From NCBI GenBank assembly GCA_030613065.1, contig JAUWMQ010000010.1, positions 1 to 38,548 on the forward strand: a stretch of DNA of 38,548 nucleotides, read 5' to 3'. The notes beneath the pieces are model-generated. The model worked only from the letters and a program-made list of their open reading frames with translations, was not told where the DNA came from and did not search any database. The translations under genes and the position numbers were made by a program. Of the stretch, positions 33,516-38,548 are shown piece after piece. Position 1 is the stretch's first letter, and every line of letters begins with the position of its first letter. The DNA comes from Candidatus Aegiribacteria sp. GTDB lineage: Bacteria; Fermentibacterota; Fermentibacteria; Fermentibacterales; JCC-6.

Positions 33516-34460
33516 ATGGATTCTTCTGTACAACTGAGCACAGAGGAACTTTATATAACCGGGAAATCGGATGATCCTCTTGAACTGGCGGTTCTTGCGG
33601 GATCAATGATAGTCCTTCTTGGCGATGAAAAAACCATCGCCCCGAATCTTGCTCTTATTCTCGCCGGGAGAAAACCTCCGTTTTCCGGAAGGATTCATCT
33701 GGGAGATGATAACCTGGATATTAAAAGTCATAATGCAAGAGGAAGGGTTGAATACGTTTCTTTCGACTTCTCCGTTCCCCCGGGAATGACGGTGTCAGGA
33801 CATCTCTCCCTTGCAGCTGCAGCGGCAGGCTACAGCAGAAAAAATACAAGGGAGATTCTGTCACAGCTCTACAACTGGTGTTCACTTGAAAGTTGCGTAG
33901 ATGAAGAGGTGAATGAGCTCTCACCTGACAATCGGTATCTTACAGCATTGGCTGCTGCATGCCTGCCGGTTCCCGATGTTCTTGTCCTGCAGGGACCTTT
34001 TCCTGATCGACTGCATCCTCTCCTCGAAGACCTCTGTCAGGGAGGATGCGCAGTCATCGCATCCCTGCCCGAAATACATTACATACCTCAGGCAACCGAA
34101 AGAATCGCTGTTTGCGATATCAATGATGTCAGTCGGATCGTAAGGCTTCAGGAACTCTCGGATGCCTGTTCTATTCTTATGCGGCTCCGGGTCAGATTCT
34201 TTCCCGCTCTGCCCAGAGCCGTAATGGAAAGCCTGCCCGGAGCGAAGAATTTTCTGGCAATACCGGGAGGGTACGAATTTCACCATCCCCAACTCTCTGC
34301 TGCCGTAACAAACCTGATTAACCTTGCCAGGGCCAATTCAAGACAGATAGCCGGGCTTGAGGTAAGACCACCATCGAACTCAGAACTGGTGGAATACTTC
34401 ACCATTGATAATGAACCGGGAGAGGCGGATCTTTTTTGCTCAAAAGACCTGGATATCTGA
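33516..34460 (+). CDS. degenerate ABC transporter ATPase-like protein
   Basis: 314 residues. The first 210 keep the outline of an ABC nucleotide-binding domain: a strand plus P-loop position (IVLLGDEKTIAPNLALILAG, followed by FSGRIHLGDDNL), a Q-loop/helical region (VEYVSFDFSVPPGMTVSGHL), a signature position (ELSPDNRYLTALAAA) and Walker B position (PDVLVLQGPFPDRL). The catalytic residues are gone: no GxxGxGKS/T, LSPDN in place of LSGGQ, and QG in place of the Walker B Asp-Glu (Gln159, Gly160). The remaining 100 residues have no family I can name. Inference: a pseudo-ATPase acting as a structural or regulatory partner of the membrane protein it overlaps by 25 bases. Confidence 0.6.
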   Translation: MDSSVQLSTEELYITGKSDDPLELAVLAGSMIVLLGDEKTIAPNLALILAGRKPPFSGRIHLGDDNLDIKSHNARGRVEYVSFDFSVPPGMTVSGHLSLAAAAAGYSRKNTREILSQLYNWCSLESCVDEEVNELSPDNRYLTALAAACLPVPDVLVLQGPFPDRLHPLLEDLCQGGCAVIASLPEIHYIPQATERIAVCDINDVSRIVRLQELSDACSILMRLRVRFFPALPRAVMESLPGAKNFLAIPGGYEFHHPQLSAAVTNLINLARANSRQIAGLEVRPPSNSELVEYFTIDNEPGEADLFCSKDLDI

Positions 34461-35143
34461 GAATATGGGGCGGTGTATTCCGGTACATGACGGAATGGGC
34501 TCTGAGGCGACAGGTTTTCATCTGGATTCTGCTTGCCGCTCCCATCATCGCATATTTACTCCCCGGACAGACTGCTGTTCCATTTCTGCCGCTTGCGATA
34601 TCCTGCATTACATACTGCGCACCAGCCGCATTCCTTGCGGGATGGCGCTGCTCTAAGGCAAGAAATGACCTTGCGGACATCCTGTTTTACACAAAAGCCG
34701 GGAAGTACTCACTGATACTTCCGGAGATTCTGCTACCCATTATGGCAGGCGCACTACCTGCTCTGGGGTTGGCTGCCCTCTGGACAACAGGAAGGGGAGG
34801 TTTCCCCTGGCAGCTGTGGGTCGTTATTCCCTTTTCTTCGATGACCGCTGTATCAGTAACGGTTCTGCTGGAGAAATACCTGAACCAGACGGGCTATATA
34901 GTTAACCTTCTGGCTTTCATGGCTCAGGCATCCACCGCGTCATGGGTCCTCTCCCCGGTTTTCCAGCTCATGATCCCTCACGGATATGTTCTATGGACGC
35001 TTAGATGGATTGATGGCGGCGGGGCGTCCTTTCATGGAGATATTTACGCTTTCTTCGCAGTACTTGAGGGAATCGGTCTGATCCTTCTCACTGCTAAAAT
35101 ACTTTCGGATTCAGGGCTGGAATACTCTCAAATTCAGAAATGA
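34436..35143 (+). CDS. polytopic membrane protein, probable partner of the ABC-like protein
   Basis: 235 residues from a TTG start that overlaps the ABC-like gene by 25 bases; ATG at 34487 is an alternative. Six hydrophobic segments are visible, for example QVFIWILLAAPIIAYLLPG, AVPFLPLAISCITYCAPAAF, ILLPIMAGALPALGLAALW, WVVIPFSSMTAVSVTVLL, and FFAVLEGIGLILLTAKIL. This size and topology match ABC-2-type permeases, but I do not see a diagnostic signature. The overlap argues that the two proteins work together. The last coding bases form part of the 52-base direct repeat (35125-35176). Confidence 0.7.
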   Translation: MLKRPGYLRIWGGVFRYMTEWALRRQVFIWILLAAPIIAYLLPGQTAVPFLPLAISCITYCAPAAFLAGWRCSKARNDLADILFYTKAGKYSLILPEILLPIMAGALPALGLAALWTTGRGGFPWQLWVVIPFSSMTAVSVTVLLEKYLNQTGYIVNLLAFMAQASTASWVLSPVFQLMIPHGYVLWTLRWIDGGGASFHGDIYAFFAVLEGIGLILLTAKILSDSGLEYSQIQK

Positions 35144-35176
35144 ACCGTTCGAATTAGCGACTGCCTTTCCTGCCGG
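35125..35176 (+). repeat. 52-base imperfect direct repeat, copy A
   Basis: Starts CTCTCAAATTCAGAAATGAA and ends CTGCCTTTCCTGCCGG. It matches copy B (37220-37271) at 45 of 52 positions by eye. It covers the last residues and stop of the membrane protein and the following spacer. Confidence 0.7.
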
Positions 35177-35215
35177 TTGATGACAACACTAATGAAAGTA
35201 TCGTTGTTTGCTGCT

Positions 35216-37102
35216 TTAATCCTCTGCCAGTACAATCACCATATCATCCTTCTTAAACACTATTGATTCACTTTTAACGGGGTTAACAACAATACCGTAG
35301 GCGCTGTCAGAATCATTTCTCTGTGCGGTAATTCGGTATCCGAATGCCAGTTCACTGAGCTGAGAAGCGCTCTCCAGTACCGTGTAGAAGTTAACGGGTT
35401 TTCCCGGTTGCACATATCTTGAAACTGGTTTAAGGTAGATCTCAGAGCCTTCGGGATCGAAGAGATCCCAGAACACTGCACTGAGTTCCTTAGTTTCAGA
35501 GATCTGCGTAAGCAGAAGGCTCAGTAACTGATCGCTTACAATGTAATCGTCTGCACCGGTTATCTCTGCCAGATTCCTGTTACGTATATCCCTCATTTCT
35601 GTAATGAGAGAGAATTTCTTGCCGAGCCTTCCAGCAATGTCACGAATGTGAAGAAGGGTCATTAGAGTGTTGGAATCGGCTTCCTGGGGTTCCATGCAAT
35701 CTGAGTAGCTGAGAATAAGAATGTGGTCGTACTCTTCAATTGATAGCTTTTCCAGAACGTTTCTATCGATGGTTTTACCCGGTACGTACTCTACCTGAAG
35801 GTTTTCAAGCCCGGAAGGAAGTACAGGCTGACAGATCGCTTCGTCGGCCAGAAGTCTCAGGTATGAACCGGGCTTAAGATAATTGGAAAGCTCTCTTATT
35901 ATGATCGGGGCCCGCCAGTTCCATCCCAGTATGATTATTCTGGTGGGTCCGCCTTCCTCTTCCTCATAGTGACAGATCAAATCATGTTGAATCTCCAAAT
36001 CAGTGATGCCGGAAAGAACCACAGTATCATCATCTTCAGAGATGACAATAATCCTGTCATCCTCTTCTATTAAAGTGTTCATCGGAGGGTTGAGAACTGC
36101 TGCCCCTCCCTTTTTCTGAAGCCCGATTACGCTGCTTGTTTCATACATCTGCATTGCATTTGCGAATGTTTTTCCCGAAAGCTCCGGTTCATGATGAAAG
36201 TAGATTTCGTCTCCGCCGTAATCAAGAAGTTCCTGGTAGACAACAGAAAGCCCGGACTGTAGACAGGTCTGGGCAGCCATCCGGGCAATCACATCACCCG
36301 CCAGCACTATTTCTGCCTGATCACCGCCTACAATTCGGGCAGCATGCACATTATCGGGATTCGTTAAAAGAGCCACCATGTGAAGCGGCTTCTCTCTTTC
36401 ACCTGTTCGGTTTGTTATTGCCAGCATGATCTTGATGACTTCGGGGTCCGGATTGTTGTTGTCAGGTGAAAGAATGATGATGGATTTTGAAGTGTGAAGG
36501 CTCATTCGCTCAAGATCAGAAGGTTCAATCGGATTTCCCGTTCTGCACACTATTTTAGTGTTTCCGGTACTCTTCACCTTTTCCTTTATTGCATCTTCCA
36601 TCTCAACCTTGTCCATATCGGCCATGATGGCAACACATGGATTCTTCTGATTCTCGTTGGCAAGTGCAAGTTCTGACACTATGGTGAATACCTGTTCTGA
36701 CCAGCCGAGTATTACAGTGTGCTCTGTTTCAACAACCCGGGATTTACCCTTGCGGAGTGCCTCCAGCTTCCCTTCAAGGCCGGTTGTGAGAATACCTATA
36801 AAAGCACTGAAAATGAAAATACCGCTGAATGTGATAATGAGCATGCTTAGAAGGAATCCCGGGCTGCCGTCATCTCCACCAATTGTACCCGGATCCATGG
36901 TTCGCATCAGGCTCATCCATAGAAGAGTGGGGAACCCCTCATCGTTTGGTGCGGTTCCGGTGGAAATAATGAGTATAGAAAAGAGAATTATTAGAATAGC
37001 TGTAAGAACTCCAAGCCAGATTATCAGACCTGCTGTACCTCGAGACATCATGGTATCAAAAGCGTAGTTGAATTTATCCCGAAGCGTGAATTTTCTGCTC
37101 AT
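35216..37102 (-). CDS. CASTOR/POLLUX-type RCK ion channel
   Basis: 628 residues. Two transmembrane helices (about 24-47, AGLIIWLGVLTAILIILFSI, and 84-110, FLLSMLIITFSGIFIFSAFI) flank the pore signature LMRTMDPGTIGGDDG (about 67-80), which replaces the potassium filter TVGYG and is the hallmark of the CASTOR/POLLUX-related family (DUF1012). Two RCK/TrkA-N-like regulatory units follow, each starting with a Rossmann strand (HTVILGWSEQVFTIVSELA; TRIIILGWNWRAPIIIREL), with C-subdomains ending in DRIIVISEDDD and DDMVIVLAED. Known: plant homologues are nuclear Ca/K channels; bacterial ones are hardly studied. GGAGGGAAG precedes the ATG. The gene is single, on the minus strand, flanked on both sides by the 52-base repeat. 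Confidence 0.88.
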   Translation of the reverse strand: MSRKFTLRDKFNYAFDTMMSRGTAGLIIWLGVLTAILIILFSILIISTGTAPNDEGFPTLLWMSLMRTMDPGTIGGDDGSPGFLLSMLIITFSGIFIFSAFIGILTTGLEGKLEALRKGKSRVVETEHTVILGWSEQVFTIVSELALANENQKNPCVAIMADMDKVEMEDAIKEKVKSTGNTKIVCRTGNPIEPSDLERMSLHTSKSIIILSPDNNNPDPEVIKIMLAITNRTGEREKPLHMVALLTNPDNVHAARIVGGDQAEIVLAGDVIARMAAQTCLQSGLSVVYQELLDYGGDEIYFHHEPELSGKTFANAMQMYETSSVIGLQKKGGAAVLNPPMNTLIEEDDRIIVISEDDDTVVLSGITDLEIQHDLICHYEEEEGGPTRIIILGWNWRAPIIIRELSNYLKPGSYLRLLADEAICQPVLPSGLENLQVEYVPGKTIDRNVLEKLSIEEYDHILILSYSDCMEPQEADSNTLMTLLHIRDIAGRLGKKFSLITEMRDIRNRNLAEITGADDYIVSDQLLSLLLTQISETKELSAVFWDLFDPEGSEIYLKPVSRYVQPGKPVNFYTVLESASQLSELAFGYRITAQRNDSDSAYGIVVNPVKSESIVFKKDDMVIVLAED

Positions 37103-37219
37103 TGCTTCCCTCCTGAATTACTGCATTGCTTGAAACTGACAATGGATTTTACTCACAATCGAGTGAACGGGTAACTCCATGAACTGTGCAGATAGAAAAA
37201 TACTTCTCACATTCACGTG

Positions 37220-37271
37220 CTCTCAGATTCAGGAATGAACCATTCGGATTAACCACTGCCTTTACTGCCGG
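37220..37271 (+). repeat. 52-base imperfect direct repeat, copy B
   Basis: Starts CTCTCAGATTCAGGAATGAA and ends CTGCCTTTACTGCCGG, overlapping the stop and last codons of mpg on the other strand. Seven differences from copy A, mostly transitions. Confidence 0.7.
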
Positions 37272-37845
37272 AGACCCACCTGGAACCTCTGATCGAAAAC
37301 CTTCTTTTCAAGTCGGCAGCCCTGGTGATTCCGATCCGCTTTGTAACGGTTATATCGGGCCTGCCACAACCATCTGGAACCAGCACTTGAATCTCTCCAT
37401 TAAAAAGTGAGATTCCATTGTGTCTTCTGTCTATTCCGAATGCCTGGCAGAGTTTGCCCGGACCGCTGCAAAGATCCTCAGGCTTTTCCGTCCTGCGGCT
37501 CGCAATCATCAGTTCAATACCTTCAAGCGGTACAGCAGCACGGATCAGAACCGCTTCTCCCCTTCCCGAAATTCCTGATGTTACATTGAAGCAGCTGTGA
37601 ACACCGTAGATAAGATATACGTAAGCCAGACCGCCACTCTCGAACATGGGGCTATTCCGCTCAGTTCTGCCCCGGAAGGAATGGCTTGCGGGATCATCCT
37701 CGGTGTAAGCCTCTGTTTCAACAATTATCCCGCTGATGTATTTTCCATCAGCCTTCCTTCGCAGAAGGCAGCCAATAAGGTCGGGTGCAAGGGTTTCGGC
37801 ACCCCTGCTGAAAAACCCTGCGGGGGGAGTTGTATAATCCTTCAG
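37249..37845 (-). CDS. mpg: 3-methyladenine DNA glycosylase (Mpg/AAG family), CTG start
   Basis: 198 residues if translation begins at CTG (37843-37845), where AGGAGG lies 6 bases upstream and an in-frame TAA stands just before. From that point the sequence matches the family: LKDYTTPPAGFFSRGAETLA then PDLIGCLLRRK, the catalytic Glu in IVETEAYTEDDPASHSF, RGRTERNSPMFESGGLAYVY and LIYGVHSCFNV, with a normal C-terminus (RWVSG). The first ATG is residue 67 (37647), which would remove the catalytic Glu, so it cannot be the true start, and no ATG, GTG or TTG occurs before it in frame. The enzyme excises alkylated purines from DNA. Confidence 0.88.
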   Translation of the reverse strand: MKDYTTPPAGFFSRGAETLAPDLIGCLLRRKADGKYISGIIVETEAYTEDDPASHSFRGRTERNSPMFESGGLAYVYLIYGVHSCFNVTSGISGRGEAVLIRAAVPLEGIELMIASRRTEKPEDLCSGPGKLCQAFGIDRRHNGISLFNGEIQVLVPDGCGRPDITVTKRIGITRAADLKRRFSIRGSRWVSGSKGSG

Positions 37846-37918
37846 AATTCTCCTCCTGTTTTAATCGGACTGAATATCGTACATTACGGATGCAGTGAAA
37901 GCAAGTCAGGAGGATGAA

Positions 37919-38299
37919 ATGAGTGATTGTCCATTCTGTAATCCAGACGAAGACAGGATCATCTGGAAAGATAAGAACGTGTACGTTATTCGTGACCTTT
38001 ACCCGGTATCCCCGTCCCATACACTTATCATTCCCTTCAGACATTTCGCCAGTGTATTCGATGCCACCGCAGAGGAACTATCTTCAATTTCCCATGCACT
38101 GATAATCAGGAAGAACCAGCTGGAACAGTCCCTTGCGGCGGATGGTTACAACATCGGAGTGAATGAGGGAAAGGCAGCCGGGCAAACAATACCCCATGTT
38201 CATATTCACCTTATACCGAGATTTGAAAGGGATGTTGCTGATCCCAGGGGAGGAATAAGGGGAGTAATCCCTGAAAAGAAGAAATATCCCAGTTCCTAG
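37919..38299 (+). CDS. HIT family nucleotide hydrolase/transferase
   Basis: 126 residues from the ATG at 37919-37921 (AGGAGG 5 bases upstream). The CPFCNPDEDRIIWKD start with CxxC zinc site, the PSHTLIIPFRH strand, and the active-site HIT motif HVHIHLIPR near the end are all present. Family members (Hit-like, HinT/GalT/Fhit branch) cleave nucleoside phosphoramidates or dinucleoside polyphosphates. It is divergent from mpg, with starts about 70 bases apart, and the shared gap must hold both promoters. Confidence 0.93.
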   Translation: MSDCPFCNPDEDRIIWKDKNVYVIRDLYPVSPSHTLIIPFRHFASVFDATAEELSSISHALIIRKNQLEQSLAADGYNIGVNEGKAAGQTIPHVHIHLIPRFERDVADPRGGIRGVIPEKKKYPSS

Positions 38300-38393
38300 C
38301 CTGGATATTCCAGGTGGGCGGGATCAGTACTGATGGTTTATCTGTAGGCGTGTACTGATAAGGTCTTTCATAAGTATTCTGAGAAGGAAATTG

Positions 38394-38548
38394 TTGAATG
38401 TGGACTTACTTGAGAAAACACTTGAGCACATAAAGATTCCGCTTGTTCTCGATGTAGCTACCGGAAGCGGTAGCTTCGCAGGTCATCTGAGAACTGAATA
38501 TCGTGGCATCGGCACCATTATAGGCATCGACGTCAGCATGAATGGGCT
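38394..38548 (+). CDS. SAM-dependent methyltransferase, start only (runs off the right edge)
   Basis: The frame from TTG (38394-38396; AAGGA 5 bases upstream, with GTG at 38400-38402 as an alternative) encodes LNVDLLEKTLEHIKIPLVLD followed by VATGSGSFAGHL and IGIDVSMNG. This is the class I methyltransferase motif I with the acidic end of strand 2. Only about 51 residues lie in the window, so the substrate class is unknown. Confidence 0.7.
   Translation, partial: MNVDLLEKTLEHIKIPLVLDVATGSGSFAGHLRTEYRGIGTIIGIDVSMNG

Noticed and set aside
37648-37845. Frameshift or truncation of mpg
   Set aside because: The conserved N-terminal part is in the same frame as the rest and starts right behind a strong ribosome site, so a CTG start explains it without a lesion.
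37748-38044. 98-codon minus-strand frame
   Set aside because: It overlaps the mpg N-terminus in a different frame and the HIT gene antisense; the mpg frame has the family match.

Overview
The window reads as a chromosomal segment of an uncultured anaerobic, probably didermic bacterium. I infer this from three things: a four-part 2-oxoacid:ferredoxin oxidoreductase, several proteins with signal peptides or lipoboxes plus two predicted outer-membrane barrels, and two gingipain-type C25 peptidases ending in FlgD/T9SS-tail-like Ig domains. Such a mix is typical of the FCB lineages and allied candidate phyla (Fermentibacterota-like). There is no rRNA or other phylogenetic marker to fix the taxon, so this stays an inference. 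Non-ATG starts are common: TTG (EF-G paralogue, leuS, an ABC-type membrane protein), GTG (the oxidoreductase ferredoxin, the left-edge 2Fe-2S protein) and one CTG (mpg).

Layout. 1-679: two minus-strand genes, a 2Fe-2S protein cut by the window edge and a small zinc-ribbon membrane protein. 830-3497: an EF-G paralogue coupled to an exported protein. 3618-8557: two tandem, very similar C25 peptidases, closed by a strong terminator. 8558-9053: a decayed MFS fragment and a promoter. 9054-11838: a three-gene operon of envelope or secreted proteins (small exported protein, beta-propeller lipoprotein, TPR-esterase). 11846-11984: a fold-back repeat between convergent genes. 11990-15773 (minus): leuS, a small membrane protein, ywbE, a micro-ORF, osmC-like and cupin. 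15925-22005: a giant PAS/GAF sensor with a degenerate kinase end and two paralogous outer-membrane barrels, with ndk on the other strand between them. 22069-24812 (minus): the oxidoreductase operon with a clear sigma70-type promoter. 24943-30127 (minus): a FN3-metallo-beta-lactamase lipoprotein, a membrane protein and clpB. 30183-32400: a second fold-back repeat interrupted by a complete IS1634-type insertion sequence with 18-bp perfect terminal inverted repeats. 32508-35143: an operon of a Gfo/Idh oxidoreductase, an ABC ATPase-like protein that has lost its catalytic motifs, and a polytopic membrane protein. 35216-38548: a CASTOR/POLLUX-type RCK channel, 3-methyladenine glycosylase, a HIT protein and the start of a methyltransferase.

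The most unusual items are the catalytically stripped ABC-type protein and its membrane partner, the family of nested palindromes (one split by the IS so that both halves can be matched), the twin C25 peptidases whose pro-regions are almost identical, the CTG start of mpg, and a 52-nt imperfect direct repeat flanking the ion channel gene. I found no CRISPR array, tRNA or rRNA.
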